A stretch of 46,485 bases of DNA from DATENM01 sp045807765. GTDB lineage: Bacteria; Acidobacteriota; Blastocatellia; UBA7656. The notes beneath the pieces are model-generated. The model saw nothing but the letters and a program-made list of their open reading frames with translations. It did not search any database and was not told where the DNA came from. Shown here piece after piece: positions 23,747-32,022 of the stretch (positions are counted from its first letter, which is position 1; the number at the start of each line of letters is the position of its first letter). Position numbers and translations under genes: made by a program. The stretch lies in assembly GCA_045807765.1 (NCBI GenBank), contig JBJMGU010000134.1:1-46485 (forward strand), written 5' to 3'.

Positions 23747-25516
23747 ATGACTGGCTCGTTCAATCGCCGACACCTTCTGCTCGTCGCCCTGCTCTGCCTG
23801 GCGGCGGTTCCCTACTTCACGAGGCTTGGCGCATCCTCACTGTGGGATGCCAACGAAGCCTTCTACGCCGAAACGCCGCGCCGGATGATTGAATCGGGCG
23901 ACCTCATCAATCCGAGCTTCAACGATCAGCCACGCTTCAACAAGCCGCCATTTTCATACTGGGTGGTCGCAGGCTTCTATAAGCTGTTCGGCGTGTCGGC
24001 CACCTCCGAGCGGCTGGCGATTGCTCTGGGCGCAATCCTTATAATCGCCACGGCGTTCGCGCTCGGACGCCTGCTCTATTCAACGGAAGCGGGATTATAC
24101 GCCGCTCTGGCCCTGGCCATCGCACCGCGCTTTCTGATGTTTTCGCGCCGCATCATGATCGATGTCTACATGGCGATGTGGATGGCGGCGGCGCTCTTGT
24201 TTTTCGCGCTCGCCGAAGCGCGCCCCAACCAGCGAAAGCGCTATCTCATCTTGATGTATGTGGCCGTGGGCCTGGGTGTCTTGACTAAGGGGCCGGCGGC
24301 GGCGCTGCTGCCGGCGCTGGCTGTCATCATCTATCTGGCCCTGCATCGCGAGCTGAGGCGCTGGCGCGAGATGATGTTGCCGCTCGGCGCGCTGATTGTC
24401 GCCGCCATCGTCTCGCCCTGGTATCTGGCCATCTACGAGCAGCACGGCTGGCACTACATCTCGACGTTCATCTTGAAAGACAACCTGTCGCGCTACACGC
24501 AGCCGGTGTGGGGGCCGCGCCGCAGCGTCTTCTTTTACCTTCCTGTGGTTCTCGGCGACATGTTTCCCTGGTCGCTTTTTCTCATTCCCGTCCTGTTGAT
24601 CGCCACTCGCGGCTGGCTGCAACGTTCAAGCCTCTTGGCAAAATGGCGCCGCAAACGAGAGCGAGGGTTAGAAGCAACTCCGCCCAACGCGAATGCGGTG
24701 ATCGCCTCGTCAAGCGCGCGGCTCGAACGATTGTGCCTGATCTGGGTGGCGGTGATTGTCGGCTTCTTTTCGTTGTCACAGAACAAAGAAGACCTTTACA
24801 TCCTGCCTATCTACCCGGCGGCGGCGGCGCTGGTCGGCGCCTTCCTGGCGCGCGCCATCGGAGTCGCGAATATCGAAGCCCATAATACCCACTCGTGGCG
24901 CAGTTGGGCGCGCTGGATGACGGCGGCGATAGGCGGCTTGATCGCCGCTAGCGGGCTGGGCGTTCTCTATCTTTTCGCGCACTCGTCGGCGGATTATCAG
25001 TTTGACGGCGCGCGCCTGATTGGCGCCATCGCGGCCACCGGCGGCTTGATCGCCATGGCGCTCAGCCTGTTCAAGCGCCGGCGGCTGGCGGTGCTGGCGA
25101 CGGCGTTAACCGTCATTGCCTTCAATCTGGTATTCGTGGCACGAACGCTTGCGGACTTCGAGCGCTTTAAGCCGGTGCGCCCGTTTTGCGAGTTGATTCG
25201 AGCCGAAGCGCCCGCCGACGCGCTGATCGGTTATTACCGCTACGCGGCGCCGAGCATGGTCTTCTACCTGCGGCGGCAAGTCTTCGAGTATTACCGGCCC
25301 GAAGAACTGCTCGACGCCTGGGGCTCGGGCCGCGCCGTTTATTGCTTGATGCTCGCCGATGAATACGAAGCGCTCAGGCGGCAGTTGCCGACGCCGGCGA
25401 GGGTTCTTGCCAGCCGTCCGGTCTTTCAAGTAAAGTTGAAGTTTATACTGGAAAAGAAAGAGCCTCCCCAGTTGCTATTGATCACAAATCAAGGTGGTGC
25501 GGTATTCGCCGAATAA
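23747..25516 (+). CDS. GT-C membrane glycosyltransferase, ArnT/PMT-like
   Basis: The 589-residue protein has about a dozen hydrophobic helices and the periplasmic first loop typical of GT-C enzymes: LGASSLWDANEAFYAETPRRM, with the acidic D..E motif, then RFNKPPFSYWVVAGF. These enzymes move a sugar from a polyprenyl-phosphate carrier onto protein or lipid acceptors on the periplasmic side. ArnT-like features include GVLTKGPAAALLPALAV, PWYLAIYEQHGWHYI and LSQNKEDLYILPIYPA, where QNKEDLYILP corresponds to a conserved loop. A C-terminal soluble region follows the last helix. The next gene, 17 nt away, is a YbhN-like membrane protein, often found with glycosyltransferases. Acceptor and sugar are unknown. 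Confidence 0.9.
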   Translation: MTGSFNRRHLLLVALLCLAAVPYFTRLGASSLWDANEAFYAETPRRMIESGDLINPSFNDQPRFNKPPFSYWVVAGFYKLFGVSATSERLAIALGAILIIATAFALGRLLYSTEAGLYAALALAIAPRFLMFSRRIMIDVYMAMWMAAALLFFALAEARPNQRKRYLILMYVAVGLGVLTKGPAAALLPALAVIIYLALHRELRRWREMMLPLGALIVAAIVSPWYLAIYEQHGWHYISTFILKDNLSRYTQPVWGPRRSVFFYLPVVLGDMFPWSLFLIPVLLIATRGWLQRSSLLAKWRRKRERGLEATPPNANAVIASSSARLERLCLIWVAVIVGFFSLSQNKEDLYILPIYPAAAALVGAFLARAIGVANIEAHNTHSWRSWARWMTAAIGGLIAASGLGVLYLFAHSSADYQFDGARLIGAIAATGGLIAMALSLFKRRRLAVLATALTVIAFNLVFVARTLADFERFKPVRPFCELIRAEAPADALIGYYRYAAPSMVFYLRRQVFEYYRPEELLDAWGSGRAVYCLMLADEYEALRRQLPTPARVLASRPVFQVKLKFILEKKEPPQLLLITNQGGAVFAE

Positions 25517-25533
25517 ATAAAACCCTGTTTACG

Positions 25534-26598
25534 GTGCTGAAGATTGCCGTCAGCCTCGGCATTCTCGCCTACATCTTTCTGAAGGTGGTTGACTTCAATC
25601 TGCTCTGGAAAGAGTTGATCGCGGCGAACCCGCTTTACTTCGTCGCCGCCGTCCTGGTCTATTTTCTAGTCCAGGGGTTGAGCGCCTGGCGCTGGCACAT
25701 GCTGTTGAAGCCGCAGAGCCTGGACGTGCCATTTCCAAGAGTTCTGGCCTATTACTTTCTCGGCATGTACTTCAATTTCTTCCTGCCCTCTGCTATCGGC
25801 GGCGACGTCGTCAAGGTCTACTACCTAAACAAGGAGACCAAACAACTGAGCGCCTCGGCATCGTCGGTCTTCTTCGACCGCGACATCGGCATGGGCGGGC
25901 TGGTGTTGATCGCACTGGTGACGGCGCTGCTTGCAGAGCCGGGGCGCATGAAGATCAACGGCGTGCCGCTGGTGCCGATCTTCGCGCTCATCGCCATCGG
26001 TTTTCTGGCCGCGAATCTGGCGATCTTTTACCGCCCGACCTACAACCTGCTGCACCGCCTGTTGAGCCTGTTCAAGATGAAGCGGGTGGACGACCGGATC
26101 GAGCGGCTGTTCAACTCGGTGAACGTCTATCGCAATCGCTGGGGAATGATCACGGCAACGATGGTCATGTCGCTGGGCGTACAGATTGGCTGCGCCATGG
26201 TGAACTTGCTGGCCGCCAGGGCCATCGGCATCAACGAGGCGGGGCTGGCCGATTACCTGGTCTTCATACCGGCCATTGGCTTGATCAGCATGATTCCAAT
26301 TTCGGTCGGCGGCACGGGCTTGCGCGAAGCCTCTTACATCCTGATGTTTTCTTCCGTGGGCGTTGGACGGCCCCAGGCGCTGGCGCTTTCGATCCTCTGG
26401 CTCGGAGTCATCGCCATCACCAGCCTGCCCGGCGGCATCGTCTACATTGCGCGCGGCAGCGGCAAGGCCGATCATATCCCTGCCGACGTCGAAACGCTTG
26501 AAGCCGAGGCTTCGCAAGACCCGGGGATCGGCAACAAGCCGGGAAGTTCATTTCCGACACTGCCTGAGCAAGCGGAGGAGAGTCCGACGACGGTCTAA
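25534..26598 (+). CDS. YbhN/AglD-type (lysylphosphatidylglycerol synthetase TM-region family) membrane protein
   Basis: The frame starts with GTG at 25534; upstream in-frame codons are open but lack a better start. The 354-residue protein has about eight transmembrane helices with family motifs: WRWHMLLKP, YYFLGMYFNFFLPSAIGGDVVKVYYL, FFDRDIGMGGL and MIPISVGGTGLREASYILMFSSVG. The family includes YbhN, the membrane half of MprF, and archaeal AglD, and is linked to lipid or lipid-linked sugar translocation. It follows a GT-C glycosyltransferase by 17 nt, fitting a shared envelope pathway. The C-terminal 50 residues are acidic and likely cytosolic. A hairpin overlaps the stop codon. Confidence 0.88.
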   Translation: MLKIAVSLGILAYIFLKVVDFNLLWKELIAANPLYFVAAVLVYFLVQGLSAWRWHMLLKPQSLDVPFPRVLAYYFLGMYFNFFLPSAIGGDVVKVYYLNKETKQLSASASSVFFDRDIGMGGLVLIALVTALLAEPGRMKINGVPLVPIFALIAIGFLAANLAIFYRPTYNLLHRLLSLFKMKRVDDRIERLFNSVNVYRNRWGMITATMVMSLGVQIGCAMVNLLAARAIGINEAGLADYLVFIPAIGLISMIPISVGGTGLREASYILMFSSVGVGRPQALALSILWLGVIAITSLPGGIVYIARGSGKADHIPADVETLEAEASQDPGIGNKPGSSFPTLPEQAEESPTTV

Positions 26599-26607
26599 GC
26601 CGTCGTC
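26586..26607 (+). terminator. Hairpin overlapping the YbhN-like stop codon
   Basis: GACGACGG, a 6-nt loop holding the TAA stop, then CCGTCGTC: a perfect 8-bp stem. No U-tract follows, so intrinsic termination is doubtful; it may protect the 3' end. Confidence 0.35.
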
Positions 26608-26663
26608 ACTGCAAATAACGCAACCTCGCCGCTTGACGGGCGTTTATTGAATATCAACTGGTT

Positions 26664-27260
26664 ATGAGCATTATTAAGAAGTCATTCGCAACCGTTATCC
26701 CCTTTGCCTTCTTCGTCTGTCTGTCGGCGACCGCATCGGCGCAGAAGCAAAAACCTCACCCCGCCGAGATGCCGATGGATCAGCAGTACGAATTGGCTCG
26801 CAAAAACGCCAAGCCGCCCAGCGGGCCGGATTTTTACATTGAGCCGGTCACCGGCCCGAATATGCGATTCAGCATCCTGCTGACCGATAAGAACAACCGC
26901 TCGGTGCCCGGAACTTTCATCCGCCAGCAGATCGAGATTCTCGAAGACCTGCTGCTCGCCAGCAAGGCGTTCGCGCTCAATGAAGAAGAGGTCGGCACCG
27001 TCAGCAAGCCGAAGATCACGCGCTTCATGGATAAGCATGAAAAGGCGTTCATCATCGATGTGCAAAAGGCGGGCGACAAGACCCAATTCTTCCTGACGAT
27101 TGATTCGTTGTTGGGAAGGCTCACAATAGACGCAGGGGTTATCAAGCGAGGCGTTAAGAAGCCAGGCGAGGCTGAAGAGCCGGAGCCGCTATTTTATAAG
27201 ATCATCACACGCGTGCAGGAAGCCAGAAACACTGCCCTGACCATCCCTCAGGGCCAGTAA
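26664..27260 (+). CDS. Secreted protein of unknown function
   Basis: The 198-residue product has a clean Sec signal peptide (IIKKSFATVIPFAFFVCLSATASA, cleavage near AQK at residue 26). The mature part is soluble, with DFYIEPVTGPNMRFSILLTD, SVPGTFIRQQIEILEDLLLASKAFALNEEE, KITRFMDKHEKAFIIDVQK and TQFFLTIDSLLGRLTIDAGVI. No catalytic motif is recognised. It lies 65 nt after the YbhN-like gene and may belong to the same transcript, but it converges with the response regulator gene. Family not recognised. Confidence 0.7.
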   Translation: MSIIKKSFATVIPFAFFVCLSATASAQKQKPHPAEMPMDQQYELARKNAKPPSGPDFYIEPVTGPNMRFSILLTDKNNRSVPGTFIRQQIEILEDLLLASKAFALNEEEVGTVSKPKITRFMDKHEKAFIIDVQKAGDKTQFFLTIDSLLGRLTIDAGVIKRGVKKPGEAEEPEPLFYKIITRVQEARNTALTIPQGQ

Positions 27261-27309
27261 GCGCAACAGGCCGGGAGCTTTCAGGCATCGGATGATTCTG
27301 GCTCGCTGT

Positions 27310-27729
27310 TCAAGCGAATGGCTCGACCTGCCGGCTCGGCACCGTTTTTCGTCTTGCAATCAATTCTCCGACCGTCACCAGAAAGCCATCGAAGTCGAAA
27401 GGTTTTTCGGCGGCAGCGTCCGCGCCAGCGTCAATCGCTTCGCGCGCCACGTTCGCCCCGAAGGCGGTGACGACCAGCACCGGCGTCTTGTCGAGCAGAT
27501 GATCTCGGCGCACACGCTGCACGAACTCGATGCCGTTCATATTCGGCATATGGATGTCTGTGATAATCAGATCCGGGACTTGTCCGATGGCCGCCGCTAA
27601 TCCGGCTTCCCCATCGCCTGCCGAGATCACATCATAGCCGCTCATGCGCAACAGTTTGGCGAGGATGTCACGCGAGTCGCGATTGTCTTCGATGACCAGT
27701 ATCTTTCCCTGTTCCCCGTTCATGGCCAT
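27310..27729 (-). CDS. Stand-alone CheY-like response regulator
   Basis: The 139-residue protein is a single receiver domain without an output domain. The conserved residues are present: acidic pair IED, phosphorylatable Asp in DLIITDIHMPNMNG, Thr in VVTAFGA and Lys in EKPFDF. It presumably relays phosphate or acts by protein contact. No histidine kinase is adjacent. Two ATGs compete (27729 and 27723); AGG lies 7 nt before the second and GGGAT 8 nt before the first, so the choice is open. It is preceded by a long gene-free stretch and converges with the secreted-protein gene. Confidence 0.92.
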   Translation of the reverse strand: MAMNGEQGKILVIEDNRDSRDILAKLLRMSGYDVISAGDGEAGLAAAIGQVPDLIITDIHMPNMNGIEFVQRVRRDHLLDKTPVLVVTAFGANVAREAIDAGADAAAEKPFDFDGFLVTVGELIARRKTVPSRQVEPFA

Positions 27730-28282
27730 ACCTGTTCATCCCTAATCACTCACGCGTCTTAAGATGATTCTACTCCCAGTCGCCGCTAAACTGTACAGGC
27801 ATTATGGGCCGCAATGAAGATGCAAGAATTTCTCTCCGCTGATTGGTTCTTCGTCCGTAGTCGTTGGTGCGGCATATTGATGCTCGGCGACAAGCCAGGG
27901 GAGGCAGTCAAAGGATCAAAGGCGTATGACCGATTCGTGGGCCAAAATGAAGAAGGGAGGGGATCATCTCCCCTCCCTCTCACAATCGCTTAGCTACGCC
28001 ACGTCTTGTCTCAATAAGAGTTTTCAATATGCGACCGTGCGAGCTGTGGACGCTTGTGAGTGTTCGAGATTAAAATCCGAACTCGCGGTTATCATCATCA
28101 ACCGTTGTGCCAGAGTCCTCGCCGGCTGCTGATTTTTCGCCAAGCACGGCGCTAACTTGCTCGTTCACACGGAAAAAAGCTCTATGGCAGGCCGATGACC
28201 GCTCCCTACAAGACTCAGGGTGAGTGATGAAAACCCATTCGCGCCACAATCATAGCTCAACCGTGAGACATTTATGCTGTCA
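27730..28282. other. Intergenic stretch of about 550 nt without a supported gene
   Basis: Base composition is more AT-rich than the surroundings and the small frames here have poor codon use. The only clear structure is a perfect 10-bp hairpin at 27954-27978. No tRNA, promoter or repeat family member is evident; the promoter of the response regulator should lie in the left part. It may be a relic of an old gene, but no remnant is recognisable by eye. Confidence 0.5.
27954..27978. terminator. Perfect hairpin in the gene-free stretch
   Basis: AGGGAGGGGA, a TCATC loop and TCCCCTCCCT form a 10-bp GC-rich stem. On the minus strand it is followed by TCTTCATTTT, weakly terminator-like, and could end the transcript coming from the M15-like gene about 300 nt upstream. 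Confidence 0.4.
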
Positions 28283-29056
28283 TCATAGGTCGAGCGTTGT
28301 CGAATTATTCAGGCGGTCAAGGTCGGGCACCCAGAAGGCGTAGCCGCGCTCCTGGTACTGTCGCTCTGTGCGCGTCAATCCAAGCTCCGGCAAACGCTCC
28401 TGGCTATGTCCGAGATAGGTAAAATGTGGCAGGTCGTTTGGCACTGTGCGAAACCAGCCATAGCGGCCCAAGACCTGCTCGACGCGCTCGTCCTGATACT
28501 CGGCAACGTCAAAAGCCAGCAGCGACAGATGCTGCGACGCTCCCGGCGCGGCGACCGAATAGAGAATCGAGCGGTCGAAGAAGGTGCCGAAATAGAGTTG
28601 TTCGCTTGCCTCGATTTCGAGGATGAGGCTGACCTGCTCGACCGGCGTAAGTTGACGAATCTGCGCGGCGCGTTCACTGGTCATTCGGCCTTCGGCTCCC
28701 CAGTGTTCAAGACCGCGTGTGACATTGCGAACCCAGAGATTTAAGGTGTCTTGATAAGAGCGCCCGCCGGAATCCTCGGCGCGCGCCGTGATCTGGCCTT
28801 CGTGATCGTTCATCTCTGAAGCGGCGCGGATCAGTGCGTCGAGAGCTTCGGACTGCAAAGTCATCTCGTAATCGCCGATGCGGGCGCGGCTCACGCTCAG
28901 TGTGGACTGGAAAGCGTCAACCTCCGCCGCATCGGCAAAGATGATCGTCGTCGGCGGCGTCGCCGTCGTCACAAACAGCGCGCCATATTCGGCAAACAAT
29001 CGTCGCTCGACCGGCGACGCGAGCCGAGCCGCCATGGTTTCTAATAACGCATTCAT
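28283..29056 (-). CDS. Protein with an M15 (VanY-like) zinc-peptidase signature
   Basis: I do not recognise the family of this 257-residue protein as a whole, but its second half carries the zinc site of M15 D,D-carboxypeptidases. His176-x6-Asp183 occurs in PGASQHLSLLAFDV, and RYGWFRTVPNDLPHFTYLG follows, with His211 as third ligand and Asp208 three residues before it, where the catalytic acid normally sits. Such enzymes trim D-Ala-D-Ala ends of peptidoglycan. No signal peptide is visible, which is odd for a wall enzyme. AAGGA lies 4 nt before the ATG. It follows the DNA methyltransferase gene by 84 nt. The assignment rests on motif spacing only. Confidence 0.6.
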   Translation of the reverse strand: MNALLETMAARLASPVERRLFAEYGALFVTTATPPTTIIFADAAEVDAFQSTLSVSRARIGDYEMTLQSEALDALIRAASEMNDHEGQITARAEDSGGRSYQDTLNLWVRNVTRGLEHWGAEGRMTSERAAQIRQLTPVEQVSLILEIEASEQLYFGTFFDRSILYSVAAPGASQHLSLLAFDVAEYQDERVEQVLGRYGWFRTVPNDLPHFTYLGHSQERLPELGLTRTERQYQERGYAFWVPDLDRLNNSTTLDL

Positions 29057-29140
29057 CTATTCCTTGCTTCCCTTCTTAACGGGTGTGGGCAGCCTAGCAT
29101 CGCCGCTTATGCCTTTCAACGCCTGTCGCGGAAAGCGCCG

Positions 29141-30688
29141 CTAAAATGTCAGGGCCGGTTGCTCGCGGCGCGGTCTGACGAGCAAACCGGTTTCGGCCAG
29201 CACATGCGCGAGGAGGGGCAAGCGTTCGAGGGCGCGCGGCTCGACTTTAATTGCGCCCGAACCGTAAGACTTGCCGACCAGCCGCAGGTTGGCGCCGGTG
29301 TCTGGATGCTTGAGCGCTTGCCAGAGCTTTTCGTTATCCGTCTCTCGGCCTGGGCGCGGATAGATGCAGAGAAAGCCGGTTAAGGGTACGACCCCGGCAG
29401 AGTTGCGGATGAATCGGGCATTGCGCCGTCCAAGATAAGCAAACAGGAATGGCGGCGCGCGGCGCGTTTCCATCTTGTACCAAGGTTGGCGCGTGGCAAT
29501 CAGGGTGCGCTGGTGAATCCCTAGCTTCTCGCCTTGCAGAAGGTAATCGTGCACCGCCAGCGGGAATGAATCGAGCGGGCGGCCATTGGGAGAAAACAGC
29601 CATGTCGGTCTGCCCTTCTGCGCCAGCTCGTTTAGAGTCGCCTCGGTCACTGCTTCGCCGGTCACGTCGCGCGTGCGCCCGACGGCAGGAATCAGAAAGT
29701 TGCCTGGAATTCGCAAGGCTTGCGCTTGCCGGGCAGTAAGAAAGAAGAATTCATTCGCGCCGGTCGCGACGCCGCGCATGACGGTCACAAAATCGCCCAG
29801 CGTTGCGCCTGCGTGGGCCGTGGCCACCGGAGGTCGTGACAGGCCGGTATCGAGCGCCTCTTTCAAATCACGCTCAATCACGGCCAGTGCCGCGCCATTT
29901 GATTCGCTAAACCCCGACGCCAGCCAATCTGTCAAAGCGTGGCGGTCGGCGGCGGTTACCTCTGCCCATTGCAGGCGCGTTACCGGCAACGAATTCTCAA
30001 TCAGAAAGATGACCGCATTGGTATCGACGGCGGGGAATGGCGAGGCCGCCGAAGCAAACGTGATGACCGCATCGAGTCGGAAGCGTTCAGTGATCCAGCG
30101 CCAGAGTGTCGTCGCAAAGACCCCTTCGCAGGTATCGGCGGGCATAATAAAGGCGAGCCGCCCGCCGCTTTCAAGCAGAGTCAGCGCCCGCAATAGAAAG
30201 TAAACATGCAGTCCGGCGCGTCCATCCAAAGGCTTGCCAAGCAGGCTGGCGCTGAACTGTCGCAACAGGGCTTTAGTTTCGTGGGAGAGGCGATGATGGC
30301 GAATATAAGGCGGGTTGGCAGCAATCGCGCGGAATCGTCGCGCCGGCGGATTGATCGCAAAGTCACGCATCTCGACCGCAGCCAGATCAGTAGCCGAAAG
30401 GCCGCTCGCGTGCGCCTGCGCGATAGCCTGCGGGTCAATCTCGGTGCCATAAAGCGCGACGGTTTTCCCGGATTGTGAGGCGATTCGCTTAGCCGCCTGA
30501 AACAAAGCCCCTGCGCCGACTGCCGGATCGAAAAGATGGTCGGCGCCATTGCCGAGAACATATGCGGCCATCGCATCGGCCACCCAGTCAGGCGTCCAGA
30601 ACTGGCCTTTGACTCTGAGCGCCTCGCGCTCGTGCCGCATTGATCGTCGCGTTTGTGGTTGCAACTTATTCGTTGTCTGTCCTGGCAT
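29141..30688 (-). CDS. Eco57I/TaqI-like N6-adenine DNA methyltransferase, solitary
   Basis: The 515-residue protein has KGQFWTPDWVADAMAAYV, motif I LFDPAVGAGALFQAA, acidic YGTEIDP, the catalytic NPPY (AIAANPPYIRHHRLS), GGRLAFIMPADTCEG, and a C-terminal recognition region (MRGVATGANEFFFLTARQA, KPDTGANLRLVGKSYGSGAIKV-like end) as in TaqI/Eco57I-type enzymes. No nuclease domain is present on the protein or beside it. The start at 30688 overlaps the end of proA by 23 nt and may be coupled; ATG 30640 would give a protein beginning RHEREALRVKGQFWTP without overlap. A second unrelated methyltransferase lies at 16507-17577. Confidence 0.88.
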   Translation of the reverse strand: MPGQTTNKLQPQTRRSMRHEREALRVKGQFWTPDWVADAMAAYVLGNGADHLFDPAVGAGALFQAAKRIASQSGKTVALYGTEIDPQAIAQAHASGLSATDLAAVEMRDFAINPPARRFRAIAANPPYIRHHRLSHETKALLRQFSASLLGKPLDGRAGLHVYFLLRALTLLESGGRLAFIMPADTCEGVFATTLWRWITERFRLDAVITFASAASPFPAVDTNAVIFLIENSLPVTRLQWAEVTAADRHALTDWLASGFSESNGAALAVIERDLKEALDTGLSRPPVATAHAGATLGDFVTVMRGVATGANEFFFLTARQAQALRIPGNFLIPAVGRTRDVTGEAVTEATLNELAQKGRPTWLFSPNGRPLDSFPLAVHDYLLQGEKLGIHQRTLIATRQPWYKMETRRAPPFLFAYLGRRNARFIRNSAGVVPLTGFLCIYPRPGRETDNEKLWQALKHPDTGANLRLVGKSYGSGAIKVEPRALERLPLLAHVLAETGLLVRPRREQPALTF

Positions 30689-31997
30689 CGATCCGCCGGT
30701 GGGTAAAGCGCCGGGCCTCTGGGCCGGAATAGTCTGTGACCGTATGGCCTGTGCCGATGAGCTTGTACTTGTAGGTCACCAGCCCTTCCAATCCGACAGG
30801 GCCGCGCGGGTGCAGCTTCGCCGTGCTGATGCCGACTTCTGCGCCGAAGCCATAGCGGAAGCCATCGGCGAAGCGCGTCGAGGCGTTCCAATAAACCCCC
30901 GCCGCATCCACTTCGGCAAAGAATCGCTCGAAGGTCGCCGCCTCTTCGGTGATGATCGCCTCTGTATGACGTGAGCCGTAGGTGTTGATGTGGGCGATGG
31001 CTTCGTCGAGTGAATCAACCATCTTAACGGCCAGAATCAGGTCGCAGTACTCCATGCCCCAATCGGCTTCGGTCGCCTCGCTCACCTTTTCGCGACCGAC
31101 GATAACCAGGCTGCGATTATCTACGCGCACCTCGACGCCGCTCGCTGCAAGCGCAGGGACCACAAGCGGCAGGAACTCTCGCGCCACGTCGCGGTGAACC
31201 AGCAAGGTCTCGACCGCGTTGCAAGCCGCCGGGTAGCCGAGCTTCGCATCCATCGTGATCGCGAACGCTTTCTCAAGGTCGGCGGCGCGGTCAACGTAGA
31301 CATGACATAAGCCATCGGCATGGCCAAGCACAGGAATGTTGGTATTCTCCTGCACGAATCGCACCAGCGCATTCGATCCCCGCGGGATGATTAAATCGAC
31401 CGAGCCTTCAGCCTTGAGCATCTCGCCCACATCTTCGCGCCGTTCAAGCAGAGCCATCGCGTCCGTGGGCAAACCTGCCTCTTTCGCCGCCGTTCGGATG
31501 ATTTCGAACAAGGCGCGGTTTGAATGCCCGGCTTCGCGCCCGCCTTTGAGCAGCACGGCGTTGCCGCTCTTCAAACACAAGGCGCTGATCTGCACCAGCG
31601 CATCGGGGCGCGATTCAAAGATCACTCCGACGACGCCAATGGGACAGCTCACACGATAGAGGCGCAGGTTCTCATCCAGCTCCATCGCATAGGTAATTTC
31701 GCCCACAGGGTCAGTGAGCGCCGCGACCTGCCGGACGCCCGCGACCATATCACTGAGCTTCGCTTCGTCGAGTTTCAACCGCCGGTATAGCGCTTCAGCC
31801 ATCTCGCCGGTTTCAACCATCTGGCGGGCGCGCTCAAGGTCGCGGCGGTTGGCGGCAAAGATCGCCTCGGACTGAGATTCGAGCGCGCCGGCAATCGCCG
31901 CCAGAGCGCGGTTCCTGTCAGTGCTCGTCATGCGCGCGAGTTGCGCCGAAGCGGCTTTGGCTTTTCGTGCGGCTTCGATTACTGAGGTCATTTTCAT
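30666..31997 (-). CDS. proA: Gamma-glutamyl phosphate reductase
   Basis: ProA makes glutamate-5-semialdehyde from gamma-glutamyl phosphate in proline synthesis. With the start at 31997 the protein is 443 residues, slightly longer than usual. Motifs: PIGVVGVIFESRPDALVQI, GNAVLLKGGREAGHSN, the catalytic Cys in KLGYPAACNAVETLLVH, and STRFADGFRYGFGAEVGISTAK ending HPRGPVGLEGLVTYKY. The longer frame to 32036 would overlap proB and is not conserved in character. It follows proB by 25 nt, and its tail overlaps the start of a DNA methyltransferase gene. Confidence 0.96.
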   Translation of the reverse strand: MKMTSVIEAARKAKAASAQLARMTSTDRNRALAAIAGALESQSEAIFAANRRDLERARQMVETGEMAEALYRRLKLDEAKLSDMVAGVRQVAALTDPVGEITYAMELDENLRLYRVSCPIGVVGVIFESRPDALVQISALCLKSGNAVLLKGGREAGHSNRALFEIIRTAAKEAGLPTDAMALLERREDVGEMLKAEGSVDLIIPRGSNALVRFVQENTNIPVLGHADGLCHVYVDRAADLEKAFAITMDAKLGYPAACNAVETLLVHRDVAREFLPLVVPALAASGVEVRVDNRSLVIVGREKVSEATEADWGMEYCDLILAVKMVDSLDEAIAHINTYGSRHTEAIITEEAATFERFFAEVDAAGVYWNASTRFADGFRYGFGAEVGISTAKLHPRGPVGLEGLVTYKYKLIGTGHTVTDYSGPEARRFTHRRIDARTDNE

Positions 31998-32022
31998 TCT
32001 CAAGGCGACCCGTCTGCGCCGC

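Noticed and set aside
27786..28132. Small frames in the gene-free stretch
   Set aside because: Poor codon bias, no ribosome-binding sites and no motifs on either strand.
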